DNA of 64,000 bases from an uncultured Ulvibacter sp. (lineage in GTDB: Bacteria > Bacteroidota > Bacteroidia > Flavobacteriales > Flavobacteriaceae): contig CALKCP010000014.1 of NCBI GenBank assembly GCA_938083445.1, positions 1-64,000 on the forward strand. Direction: 5' to 3'. Below are positions 50,019-59,800 of the stretch, piece by piece. A program made the position numbers and the translations under genes. How positions within the stretch are numbered: the stretch's first letter is position 1; each line of letters begins with the position of its first letter. The notes below the pieces were generated by a model. The model had not been told where the DNA came from, searched no databases, and saw only the letters and a program-made list of their open reading frames with translations.

Positions 50019-52514
50019 TTACTTTCCAATCGAAAGTAAGTTCGCAAAAAGACGGTATGCTCCAGGCACGCCCGCGGGTAGCTCTCTAAAGAAACTTAAT
50101 CCTGTATAAATATAATATCCTTTTCCGTGCTTGGCAATTAATAAGGAGCCTTTTGTTTGTGGATATCCTTTGTCATTCATTCCTAAGATAGGCTTGAATT
50201 CGTCACTCCATTCGTTGGGAAAATAAAGCCCCCTTTCTTGCACCCAGTTGTCAAAATCAGCTAAGGTGATTTTATTTGGAGTATTTAATACGATGTGATC
50301 CGGCTCAAGGATTTGTACTTCGGAAGATTCATCAGTAACTCGATCGCGCGATAACGCAATCTGGTATGGAGCAATCTCATTGGTGACCAAACGACGATTT
50401 GTGTTATACTGAAGTATAAGCGTTCCACCATTTGCTACATAAGTATTTAAAGTGGTTTGACTAAAGGCAAGTTCGGGAACTGTATTATAAGCTCGAACAC
50501 CAATCACTATGGCATCAAATTGTTTTAAGTTTTCCTCGCTAATGTTTGCAGGAGGTATGGCAGTTACATCATATCCAATTTGTTTTAAACTTTCAGGAAT
50601 CGCATCCCCAGCTCCCTTTACATATCCAATGTGCTGTCCTTTTTTCTGTATGTTAATTCGAACTACTTTGGCTTCCGATGGCATTAAAACACTTTGAAAG
50701 GGAATATGTTCATAATCGATACGAATGAGCTCTTTCGTTAAAAAAGTATCTCCGATATTCACCAAGGGTTTCAGAAGACCCTCGCTTTGTTCCGCAGGAG
50801 GTGTCACATTAAAAAACACGGTTTCTTCTTCCCCAAGTCTTTCTAAATTAAAGATGTGTTGAGAAGGAGATACGTTCCAACCTTTTGGATGTTCTAGGCT
50901 AACAGTGCCAGAAATACCATCGCGACCTGCTCGAATTTTTACCGGAATTTCTCTTGCATCAGTAGTTGCAAAAATCAACACCTTCTCTGGAATACTAGAT
51001 GTTGCGTCAGGCAGTACCTGAAATGGCTTGTATACCTCACCTTTTACAGGGTCGTTAAACTTATAAACGATGTTTTTTATAAAGCTAATTTGGGTTCCTT
51101 CGATAGAGAGATTGAAAGAAATTGGAAATTGAGCTTCTTCTTCGGGCAAACCAATTAAATTTTTGTCGGACACCTTATACATTCCAAGACTACCCTTTTC
51201 ATTTAACCAATAGGGCGCGGTGAAACGAGTTGCTGTAAAGGTGTTGTCGACACTTTCCATCGTTTCTTTTTTATTTGGCTTCAAAGTAGTCGCAACTAAT
51301 TGAGAAGGAAACTGAATAATAGGGGAGGTGATTGAATGCAGCTTCATTGACAGAGAAGACCTGTTAATGGCCTCTATAGACACCTTAACGCTTCCTTTTG
51401 GCGTTGTGGTCTGTTTACTAGACACTGCCTCTAAATAGAGGCCTGCGCAGTCTGAAATGAGCTGTGTTATTTCCTTTAACTTTCGCTTCTTCCAAAACCC
51501 TTCTGGCAGGGTATTAATTAAATGGTATGCCTTCAGCAATTGTGGAATACTTTCCGAAGGATTCTTAAAATTAAAATCCTTTTCCACCTGATGTAAAATA
51601 GTTCCAATTGGAGCGCCATCTTCAATTCTCGACCAACTTGTATCGATACCTTCAAAGAGGTCATTGTTTTGAGGGAACTCACCTTTTAAAAACTCTAAGT
51701 ATTCTGTCTGACTTCCTCGCGTACCTGTGCTCCCGAATCCTTGAGATTTATGCATGGACCTACTTAGGGAAGCTATTTCTCCATTTGACAAGCCGGTTGA
51801 TGGATAGTAATTGCCTGTTTCTACCGTTACTAAATTTGATTTATCTGCCGCTTCGAATTTTTCTCTGCTGCCATAAAACCACCAAGAAGTGTTAAATAAT
51901 AGACGTTTTGGTTGCCATGTGCCGAAAGTCTTTGCTGTTTCAGGATAGGCTTTGGGATTATTTACAAGATCAAATGCGTCAACGCTCAACATAGCAGACG
52001 AAGTGTGATGTCCATGTGTAGAACCCGGACTGCGATGGTCAAAACGATTTACAATTACATCGGGTTTAAATTTCCGAATTGCGCGAACAACATCACCAAG
52101 AACTTCTTTCTCGTTCCATATGGCTAGCGTTTCATCCGGGTGCTTTGAATATCCAAAATCGTTTGCTCTTGAAAAAAATTGTTGACCACCGTCTGTGCGT
52201 CTTGCAGCCAATAGCTCTTGCGTTCTAATGACCCCTAATAGCTCTCTGATTTCAGGACCAACTAAATTTTGGCCACCATCTCCACGCGTAAGAGATAAAT
52301 AGGCTGTAGTAGCCTTTAAATCGTTTGCTAAAAATGAAATAAGCCTCGTGTTCTCATCATCGGGATGCGCGGCAATATATAAAGCTGTGCCTAAAAAATT
52401 AAGCTTTTCAAGTCCGTTGTATATTTCGGAAGCGGTTGGTTTTGATGGCTGTTGTGCAATTATTACGGACGAGCTAAAGAGCACACAAAGAATGACAATA
52501 AGGAATTTGTTCAT
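50019..52514 (-). CDS. PIG-L-family deacetylase with C-terminal GATase-like domain
   Basis: 831 aa. Signal peptide 1-21 (ending IIAQ). PIG-L domain about 40-290: AAHPDDEN (zinc-binding HPDDE, His50), LTRGDGGQNLVGPE, RTQELLAARRTDGGQQFF, FKPDVIVNRFDHRSPGSTHGHHTSSAML (second metal site HGHH near 165). PIG-L enzymes remove the acetyl group from GlcNAc-containing sugars. A middle beta-rich region and a final part (about 650-830: AIVIGVRAYNTVPELAFSQTTLNTYVANGGTLILQYNT) resemble ThuA/GATase-like folds. It lies behind the symporter, likely as a functional pair; substrate unknown. Confidence 0.9.
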   Translation of the reverse strand: MNKFLIVILCVLFSSSVIIAQQPSKPTASEIYNGLEKLNFLGTALYIAAHPDDENTRLISFLANDLKATTAYLSLTRGDGGQNLVGPEIRELLGVIRTQELLAARRTDGGQQFFSRANDFGYSKHPDETLAIWNEKEVLGDVVRAIRKFKPDVIVNRFDHRSPGSTHGHHTSSAMLSVDAFDLVNNPKAYPETAKTFGTWQPKRLLFNTSWWFYGSREKFEAADKSNLVTVETGNYYPSTGLSNGEIASLSRSMHKSQGFGSTGTRGSQTEYLEFLKGEFPQNNDLFEGIDTSWSRIEDGAPIGTILHQVEKDFNFKNPSESIPQLLKAYHLINTLPEGFWKKRKLKEITQLISDCAGLYLEAVSSKQTTTPKGSVKVSIEAINRSSLSMKLHSITSPIIQFPSQLVATTLKPNKKETMESVDNTFTATRFTAPYWLNEKGSLGMYKVSDKNLIGLPEEEAQFPISFNLSIEGTQISFIKNIVYKFNDPVKGEVYKPFQVLPDATSSIPEKVLIFATTDAREIPVKIRAGRDGISGTVSLEHPKGWNVSPSQHIFNLERLGEEETVFFNVTPPAEQSEGLLKPLVNIGDTFLTKELIRIDYEHIPFQSVLMPSEAKVVRINIQKKGQHIGYVKGAGDAIPESLKQIGYDVTAIPPANISEENLKQFDAIVIGVRAYNTVPELAFSQTTLNTYVANGGTLILQYNTNRRLVTNEIAPYQIALSRDRVTDESSEVQILEPDHIVLNTPNKITLADFDNWVQERGLYFPNEWSDEFKPILGMNDKGYPQTKGSLLIAKHGKGYYIYTGLSFFRELPAGVPGAYRLFANLLSIGK

Positions 52515-52598
52515 GAAATTGAGTTAAAGTTTTCACTATGATTCAAAGATACCTTAAAATCAAATTAACCGAAAATCTATTGTGCGATGTTTAACAAT

Positions 52599-53546
52599 TC
52601 AATCCTTTAACCCAAGGGTGTCCCGTAAAACGATATCCGCATTTTTATTTTGTGACCAATAGGTTGATTGTAGTTGTTTCATTTTGATCGCAGTCGTGGT
52701 TAAGGTTTTTGCTCCTTGTCCAAATCCACTCACATAAGTTTCTTCCCATTTTTCAATTGAAAATGGAAATTCATTTTCGAAATGGATGCTTAGAGTTCGG
52801 TCGAGATCTGGATATTGAATGGTATATACTTGTGTTGATTCATTTTGTTCCAAACGAAGGATGGCTCGATATGCTTTTAAATCTTTGTGAACCAATCTCA
52901 AATAATCGAAAGAGGGTATAACCGCTGCTTCTCCTATTGGAAGCTCATTGGGAGCTATACGAATTAGATTCCAAAACTCGTTTTCAAGCCATGTTTTCGG
53001 GAGTTTTATATTTTGATCTGCTTCCCCTTCGAAGTATGAATGCGCCCTAACTTCAAATTCATTTTTATTGTTCAATTGGGCATAGACGTGCCCGCACCAT
53101 TCTTGAATCGAATTGCTTATTTTTAAAGCGTGTTCTGTGGTTTTAACAGGACTAAAAGTACTGGTCATTATAGAATAGGGGTATACGCCAGTTAAAAAGT
53201 TTTTAGTGCTGTTAAGCTTTAATACGGGTATGTTGTTTTCAGATTGGTTATTTGCTTTAACCTGGGCGTCGGGTAAAAAATCTTCAGTTACGAATATCGT
53301 TACTGCAGTCCCTTCTCTTAGCTCTCCATACCGCGCTTGCTCCAGTTTATAGGAAGTTATTTCAGCAGTACCGGCATACCAATAATCCTTGAACATTTGA
53401 CTTAATTCTCGGGTATTTTCAGTTTTTGATACCACTCCTTCCTGTGCTACAGTTCCTGCCATTTTTTCGGCTGGCATGTCTTTACAGCCGGTTAAAAGCA
53501 GTGTTCCACAAAAGAATAAGAGCAGGGTATATTTAGAAAACATCAT
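52599..53546 (-). CDS. Lipoprotein of unknown function next to Maf
   Basis: 315 aa. Lipobox LLTGC makes Cys21 the lipidated residue. The mature protein is mixed alpha/beta with long regular strands (LREGTAVTIFVTEDFLPDAQVKA, NFLTGVYPYSIMTSTFSPV, EFEVRAHSYFEGEADQNIKLP, TLSIHFENEFPFSIEKWEETY). I know no function; homologues seem common in flavobacteria and sometimes carry the label of the neighbouring Maf gene, which the sequence does not support. It comes 28 bp after maf in the same direction, so it is likely the last gene of that operon. Confidence 0.78.
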   Translation of the reverse strand: MMFSKYTLLLFFCGTLLLTGCKDMPAEKMAGTVAQEGVVSKTENTRELSQMFKDYWYAGTAEITSYKLEQARYGELREGTAVTIFVTEDFLPDAQVKANNQSENNIPVLKLNSTKNFLTGVYPYSIMTSTFSPVKTTEHALKISNSIQEWCGHVYAQLNNKNEFEVRAHSYFEGEADQNIKLPKTWLENEFWNLIRIAPNELPIGEAAVIPSFDYLRLVHKDLKAYRAILRLEQNESTQVYTIQYPDLDRTLSIHFENEFPFSIEKWEETYVSGFGQGAKTLTTTAIKMKQLQSTYWSQNKNADIVLRDTLGLKD

Positions 53547-53573
53547 TTAAAATAAATTTGATGCAAAATTAAT

Positions 53574-54170
53574 CTAAAATGATCGAGCAGCAATATCCAT
53601 TAACGTTTTATAAACAAGTCTAGTGGGTAGTCCCATGACATTAAAAAAACAGCCTTCGATGCGTTCGATGCCAATATAGCCCAGCCAATCTTGAATTCCA
53701 TAACTTCCTGCCTTGTCATAGGGCTGGTAGTTGGTCAAATAATACTCGATTTCCTCCTCTGTTAATGTTTTGAACCAGACTTTTGTTGAATCGTTTATTG
53801 TTTTCTGAAAGTGCTTACTAGTAAAACTAACTGAGGTAAAGACCTCATGTGTCTCTCCGCTAAGACCCTCAAGCATTGATCTTGCGTCCTCTTTATTGAT
53901 TGGTTTTCCAATTGCTGCTCCATCTTTCCATACAATGGTATCGCTCGTAATGAGAATGTCATTTTCTGAAAGATTTTCAAATACAGATGCTTTTAATTGA
54001 GCGAGATAGTCGGTTATTTCTGCCTTTTTCAGGGTCTCAGCCGAGTAAACTTCTTCAACCTCACGCACATCAATCGTAAAATCTAAATCAAGGAGTCGAA
54101 AAAACTCTTGACGTCGAGGAGATCCAGACGCCAATATGATATTGTAATTATGAAGTGTTTTTTTAAGCAT
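53574..54170 (-). CDS. maf: Maf-family nucleoside triphosphate pyrophosphatase
   Basis: 198 aa. ILASGSPRRQEFFRLLDLDF (11-30) is the Maf signature; then SDTIVWKDGAAIGKPINKEDARSMLEGLSGETHEVFTSVSF (about 72-112) with the catalytic Asp (DT), and YDKAGSYGIQDWLGYIGIERIEGCFFNVMGLP (about 147-178). Maf proteins hydrolyse modified NTPs such as dTTP, UTP or methylated nucleotides. It lies 17 bp after the UbiA gene, in one operon with KdsC-like and DUF2520 genes. Confidence 0.95.
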   Translation of the reverse strand: MLKKTLHNYNIILASGSPRRQEFFRLLDLDFTIDVREVEEVYSAETLKKAEITDYLAQLKASVFENLSENDILITSDTIVWKDGAAIGKPINKEDARSMLEGLSGETHEVFTSVSFTSKHFQKTINDSTKVWFKTLTEEEIEYYLTNYQPYDKAGSYGIQDWLGYIGIERIEGCFFNVMGLPTRLVYKTLMDIAARSF

Positions 54171-54187
54171 TTTTCAGAAATGGAAAT

Positions 54188-55099
54188 TTATGTTAGAACC
54201 ATATAATACAATAGAATTGAGCACATTCCGAAGAACATAATCACCTTTAATAGTGTCGACATAAGAGACAGATCTTCTCCTGTCTTTGAATCGTAGGCTT
54301 TCGAACAAAAGTAAATAAAGGGAGCAACAACTAAAAGAAGAAAATAGAGAACAAGGACTTGTGAAGAGTACAGGAAAACATACGTATATAACAGTACTGC
54401 AAAAATGGCTAGTGTTCCTAATACAAAAACCACCGTTGTAGCCCTCTCCCTCCCTATAGCTATTGGCAATGTGTTAAGACCTTCATTTTTATCACCATTA
54501 ATATCTTGAATGTCTTTTACAATTTCACGAATAAGGTTTATGAAAAAAGCAAAACAGGCATAGTGAGTCACCACCAGTATTGCAAGGAATTGATCTTCTG
54601 CATTAGACACATCAATCGTTGGGAGTATATCAAAAAAGGCAACTATTAAAATGCTGAATGCGACCAGTATAGCTATTAAAATGTTCCCGATCAATAAGAT
54701 CCCTTTTATCATGGAAGCATACAAATAAAGTAGGGCAGAGGTGATTATAAATAGTGTTGCAAATACTGGTTTTCCAATGAGGTTTGACACTAAAAAACCG
54801 CTAAAAACGCCGATAATGTTAAGGGTAAAAAAAAAGCGGTAGGCATTTTTCTCTGAAATATTTTCACCAACAATTACTTTAGTAGGCTTGTTGATGGCAT
54901 CTGCCTTCACATCATGTATGTCGTTAATCACATTTCCTGCTGCGGCAATTGAAAGGGTGGCTATCACTAATAAAGCAAATTGAAAGGTATTAAGCGCCAC
55001 GTCGACCCCAATAGAATGGAAAAAACCATATTTAATAAAAACCTGAGTTAATCCAATGAAAATCAGATTTTTATATCGAATAAGATTGAGGAGATTCAA
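54188..55099 (-). CDS. UbiA-family prenyltransferase (geranylgeranylglycerol-phosphate type annotation)
   Basis: 303 aa, start TTG (55099). Eight or nine membrane segments. Two Asp-rich motifs bind Mg-diphosphate: NDIHDVKADAINKP (about 59-72) and DIQDINGDKNEGLNTLP (about 195-211). UbiA enzymes transfer an isoprenoid chain to an acceptor. This subgroup in Bacteroidota is usually labelled geranylgeranylglycerol-phosphate transferase after archaeal lipids, but what it makes here is not known; a menaquinone or carotenoid step is also possible. In one strand run with KdsC-like and Maf genes. Confidence 0.88.
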   Translation of the reverse strand: MNLLNLIRYKNLIFIGLTQVFIKYGFFHSIGVDVALNTFQFALLVIATLSIAAAGNVINDIHDVKADAINKPTKVIVGENISEKNAYRFFFTLNIIGVFSGFLVSNLIGKPVFATLFIITSALLYLYASMIKGILLIGNILIAILVAFSILIVAFFDILPTIDVSNAEDQFLAILVVTHYACFAFFINLIREIVKDIQDINGDKNEGLNTLPIAIGRERATTVVFVLGTLAIFAVLLYTYVFLYSSQVLVLYFLLLVVAPFIYFCSKAYDSKTGEDLSLMSTLLKVIMFFGMCSILLYYMVLT

Positions 55100-55156
55100 T
55101 GTTATAGTTGTCGGTTTGGATTCTTAAATGTCAATGGGCGATTATTCTTAGATGGA

Positions 55157-55690
55157 TTAATCAAAGGTCGCACTGGACTCTGAGTCGGCAACCCATTTTC
55201 CTTGTACTTTTAGTACCTGTTCGATGACATCTCTTACACAGCCTTTTCCACCTTTCTTATGTGAAATATAAGCCGATATCGCTTTAATTTCGGGCACAGC
55301 ATCCTGAGGGCAACAAGGCAGCCCTGTTTCTTTCATAACCAATAGATCTGGGATATCATCTCCCATATATAAAACATTCTTGTGTTTTAGGTTCTTCGCT
55401 ATGAGGTACTCTCTTAGTGTTTTTGTTTTATGGTGGGCGCCTAGATAAATGTCTTTTATGCCCAACCCTGCCAAACGCAATCGAACGCCTTCATTACTAC
55501 CTCCTGAGATGACACAAACATGATATCCTTTATCGACAGCTGTTTTAAGCGCAAAACCATCTTTAATGTTCATTGTACGAAGCATTTCGCCAGTTGTAGT
55601 TACTGAAATCGTACCGTCGGTTAGCACGCCATCTACATCAAAGACGAAGGTGGTTATTTGGTTTAAGTGTTCTTTATAGCTTGTTTCCAT
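55157..55690 (-). CDS. kdsC: KdsC-like HAD phosphatase (KDO 8-phosphate phosphatase type)
   Basis: 177 aa C0-type HAD enzyme without cap. FVFDVDGVLTDGTISVTTTGEMLRTMNIKDGFALKTA (15-51) holds the nucleophile Asp18 and partner Asp20; then VCVISGGSNEGVRLRLAGLGI and LYMGDDIPDLLVMKETGLPCCPQDAVPEIKAISAYIS with the Mg-binding DD. KdsC releases phosphate from KDO 8-phosphate in LPS synthesis; kdsA, kdsB and kdsD are not nearby. Related phosphatases act on other sugars, so the substrate is probable, not proven. Confidence 0.9.
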   Translation of the reverse strand: METSYKEHLNQITTFVFDVDGVLTDGTISVTTTGEMLRTMNIKDGFALKTAVDKGYHVCVISGGSNEGVRLRLAGLGIKDIYLGAHHKTKTLREYLIAKNLKHKNVLYMGDDIPDLLVMKETGLPCCPQDAVPEIKAISAYISHKKGGKGCVRDVIEQVLKVQGKWVADSESSATFD

Positions 55691-55740
55691 GTATTTTTTT
55701 AGTTGGAGTCACCTCTAATGAATCTGACCTATTTTACGAA

Positions 55741-56499
55741 TCAACGATCAAATTTTTTCATTAATGATTCGGTTAATTGCTGATAAAGCTCGCTTTCAGG
55801 ACCTTCCTTTAGCAAATGTAAGTGTTTTTCTATCGTTTTTTGATCCCCTCTTCTAGCTGGGCCCGTTTGAACTTCAGATGGAGATAAGGTTTTTACTTTG
55901 CTTGCGGTTTCTTCAATTAGGGGATGCAGTAAATCGAATGATAGTTCATTATTGCCCAAAATGTCATCACCAATGGCATATAAATGATTTACAAAGTTAT
56001 TTACAAAGACGGCCGCTAAATGTAATTTAGAGCGTTCATCAGAATCTATTTCAACTACTTTCTCAGAAAGACTATTCCCTAAGTTTGTCAATAGTTCTAA
56101 ATCTGCTTCCTCCTTAGCTTCAATACAAATAGGTATGGTGTTGAAATTAACTTCCCGGTTTTTCGAAAAGGTTTGAAGCGGATAAAATACTCCTTTTCGA
56201 TTTCTTTTCGAAAGTGCTTCCATCGAAACACTCCCAGAGGTATGAACTACTAATTTATTTTTTAACGGAAGTGTTTCAGAAAACGCAGCAATAGCGTCAT
56301 CGGGAATACCAATAATATACAGATCAGCCTCTTTAATTTTTGATAAATCGGTAGTAAATGGAATCTTACTTAACTCTTTATTTAAGTTTATTTCACTTCT
56401 GTTATATACCTGAATTACAGAATCTTTATTATGTTTATATAAAGTGTTGATTAAATGAAAATTAACATTTCCAAACCCTAAAAATACGATAGTAGTCAT
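55741..56499 (-). CDS. Rossmann-like DUF2520 protein (pyrroline-reductase-like)
   Basis: 252 aa from ATG at 56499 (MTTIVFLGFGNVNFHLINTLY); the track adds 13 unlikely residues upstream. N-terminal Rossmann fold with GFGNVN nucleotide loop and DLYIIGIPDDAIAAFSE; VVHTSGSVSMEALSKRNRKGVFYPLQTFSKNREVNFNTIPICIEA next; then a helical DUF2520 domain (about 140-250: LHLAAVFVNNFVNHLYAIGDDIL, TGPARRGDQKTIEKHL). It looks like an NADP-binding protein; the substrate is not known. First gene of its strand run. TACCTTCG (minus strand, 56511-56504) is close to a -7 box and ends only 4 nt before the ATG. Confidence 0.85.
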   Translation of the reverse strand: MTTIVFLGFGNVNFHLINTLYKHNKDSVIQVYNRSEINLNKELSKIPFTTDLSKIKEADLYIIGIPDDAIAAFSETLPLKNKLVVHTSGSVSMEALSKRNRKGVFYPLQTFSKNREVNFNTIPICIEAKEEADLELLTNLGNSLSEKVVEIDSDERSKLHLAAVFVNNFVNHLYAIGDDILGNNELSFDLLHPLIEETASKVKTLSPSEVQTGPARRGDQKTIEKHLHLLKEGPESELYQQLTESLMKKFDR

Positions 56500-56784
56500 A
56501 GAGCGAAGGTAAAATATTTTTAATGGAATTACACTCAAACTTTTGCATCGATACTATTCACTCAGAATTTGCAAGAACTGCGCTGTCTCAATCGGTAAAA
56601 CTGTATTTTTATTTATGACAATTGCATATCGTATTAGGTATGAATCTTTTCAAATTGCAAAAAAGAACATCTAAAAAACAGGGTTGAGTGGGTCTCAAGA
56701 ATAAGAACTTAGGCTACAAATAAAAATTAGTATTAATTGCAATTTCCTTAACAATATTTCTTAGTAAAAATGGTCTTAATTACC

Positions 56785-56792
56785 TAAATTTG
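56785..56792 (+). promoter_or_regulatory. -7 box of the ccsBA promoter
   Basis: TAAATTTG, an exact TAnnTTTG match, 18 bp before the chosen ATG. A TTTC at about 56757 is the best -33 candidate and lies slightly far. The start near 56798 rules out the TTG at 56790 that the ORF track uses. The 311-bp gap before the gene (56500-56810) shows nothing else. Confidence 0.6.
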
Positions 56793-56810
56793 CACCCAAA
56801 ATTAGCTCTA

Positions 56811-59800
56811 ATGCAAAAGAAAATTGCCGCTGTACTTTTTTCAACTCGATTAACTGCCACTTTATTTATTGTATTTGCCACAGCTATGGCTGTAGGAACA
56901 TTTCTTGATGTTGGTTATCAAAACGCTCCATCCGCCTATACCACTGCTTTGATTTATAATGCTTGGTGGTTCGAAGCAATTATGTTGCTCTTTGTAATCA
57001 ATTTTGTTGGAAATATTTTTAGATACCGCTTGCATAAAAAAGAGAAATGGACCACGCTGCTTTTACATCTCTCATTTATATTAATTTTAGTTGGCGCTTT
57101 CGTAACCAGATATATAGGTTATGAGGGAGTAATTCATATTCGAGAAGGGGCTACTGAAAATACAATCCTATCGCAGCATGCCTACTTAGATGTGTTCATT
57201 GATGGGGATTACCAAATTGATGGGGTTGCTCAACGCCGAACGCTTACTCCTAAAAAACTGTTGCTATCAGAGCGGTTGACTAATGATTTTGAGATCTCTA
57301 CCGATTATAACGAGCAAGAAGTAACGGTTACTTACAAAGACTTTATTAAAGGAGCTAAAGAAGGTTTAATTCTTTCAGAGAATGGCGAAGAGTATTTGAA
57401 AATTGTCGAGGCGGGTGATGGAGAACGTCATGACCATTGGATGAAGTTAGGAGAAGTGGTGAACATACACAACGTGTTATTTGCAGTCAACAAACCTACT
57501 CCCGGAGCTATAAATATTACCTACTCTGAGGAGAATGGATATACCATTGAGTCTCCATTTGAAGGAACTTTTATGCGCATGGCCGATCAGTTTAAAGGCG
57601 CGGTTGCAAAGGATAGTTTGCAACCTTTAATGCTTCGTTCATTGTACCAAATGGCTGGTATGTCATTTGTCTTACCCGATCCAGTTACAAAAGGAGCCTA
57701 TGGCTTGGTAAAAGCTACGAAAGATGAAAATTCAAATCAAGATGGTTTAATCTTAGACGTAAGTACCAATGGTGAGACAAAAACAGTTGAATTACTTGGA
57801 GGTAAGGGAACTTTCCCAAACCCAAAGCCAATAGATATTGGAGGCCTTAAAGTATATCTCGGTTACGGTTCCGAACAATATGATTTACCATTCAGTATTA
57901 CGCTTAACGATTTTATTGCTGATAAATATCCAGGTACTGATAAGGGATACTCGGCATTTAAGAGCAAAGTAACCGTGAACGACCCAATAGATGGTTTGCA
58001 GGATGAAGAGATCTTTATGAACAATGTTTTAGACAAAGGAGGGTATCGTTTTTTTCAATCTGGCTTTGATCCTGATGAAAAGGGAACCATCTTGTCTGTA
58101 AATCATGATTTTTGGGGAACTTGGATCACCTACATTGGATATTTTCTATTATACCTAGGTCTGATGCTAATCCTTTTTGATAAAGGCTCGCGTTTTGGTC
58201 AATTGGAGAAAATGCTAAATACTGTAAAGAAGAGGAAGAAAAAGATGCTTACGATTTTTGTTCTTCTTTTTTCTCTAGCGAGTCATTCTCAGAAGGCTGA
58301 GGTGAGCGGACATTCCCAAATGGAGAGCGTTGCAGTTGATTCTCTAATTCTATCCAATGCGGTCTCTAAAGAGCACGCAGCTAAGTTCGCGGAATTAATT
58401 ATCCAGGATGATGGGCGTATGAAGCCTATCAATACCTTTGCTAGTGAATTACTCCGAAAGGTAAGTAGAAGCAATCAATACGAAGGCTTAGATGCCAATC
58501 AGGTATTTATTTCCATGACCGAGTTTCCAAGGCTTTGGTCGAAAGTGCCCATTATCGCTTTAAAGAGAGGTAATGACAGTATTCGATCTATCGCAGGTGT
58601 TGCAGAAAAGGCAAAGCGAATTGCACTTTTAGATTTGTTTGATGAACGAGGGAATTATAAGCTAGAGCCCTATTTGGAAGAGGCTACCAATAAATCCAAT
58701 CCAAATCAATTCGAGAAGGATTTTGTAAAGGCACATGAGAACTTTTTTATTTTAAATCAGGCATTAACGGGTACCATCCTTAAAATATTTCCCATCCCTA
58801 ACGATTTGAATAATAAATGGCTTTCCTATCCCGAGCTTCAAGAGGGCCAGTTTACAGGTGTTGATTCGGTAATTACACGCAGCATACTGCCCATATACTT
58901 CCAAGTATTGGGCGATGCGCGTACTTCTGGGGACTATTCTGAAGCAGATGAAATTTTACTGGGGATAAAGAAATTTCAGAAGAAGTATGGAAGTGATGTC
59001 ATGCCCTCGGAAGCAAAAGTAAAAACCGAAATTATATACACCAAAGTAGACATATTCAATAGGCTCTATACCTATTTTACCTTGCTTGGTCTTTTAATGT
59101 TCACTTTTATTATTTTTCAAATATTTAAAGAAGGCAAAGTCATAAATATCTTAGTAAAGCTATGTAAATACATTATATGGGTGTTCTTTATCGCTATGAC
59201 ACTCGGATTAATTGCACGCTGGTACATTAGCGGTCACGCACCCTGGAGTGATGCCTATGAATCGGTCATATATGTGGCTTGGGCAACGGTTTTCTTTGGA
59301 CTTTCTTTTGGACGAAAAAGCGACCTCACTGTGGCCTCTACAGCTTTGGTTGCGGCAATAATACTTTGGGTTGCACATGAGAATTGGTTGGATCCTGCAA
59401 TTGCAAACCTTCAGCCGGTATTAGATAGTTATTGGTTGATGATTCACGTAGCGGTGATTGTAGGTAGTTACGGTCCCTTTACGTTAGGGATGATTCTAGC
59501 TGCAACCTCCTTATTCTTAATGATTTTTACCACAAAGGAAAATTTCAAGAAAATGGACCTTAATATTAAGGAATTAACAATCATTACTGAAATGGCATTG
59601 ACTGTGGGCCTTGTGATGCTTACCATTGGAAATTTCTTAGGAGGGCAGTGGGCCAACGAGAGCTGGGGGCGTTATTGGGGTTGGGATCCAAAAGAAACAT
59701 GGGCTCTTATAAGTATTATGATTTATGCCTTTGTGATACATGCGAGACTCGTTCCAGGCTTGAGAGGAAAATGGTTGTTTAATGTGCTCGCTATGTTTGC

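Noticed and set aside
52599-53546. Naming the lipoprotein a Maf septum inhibitor
   Set aside because: It has a lipobox and no Maf signature; the true Maf gene is next to it at 53574-54170.
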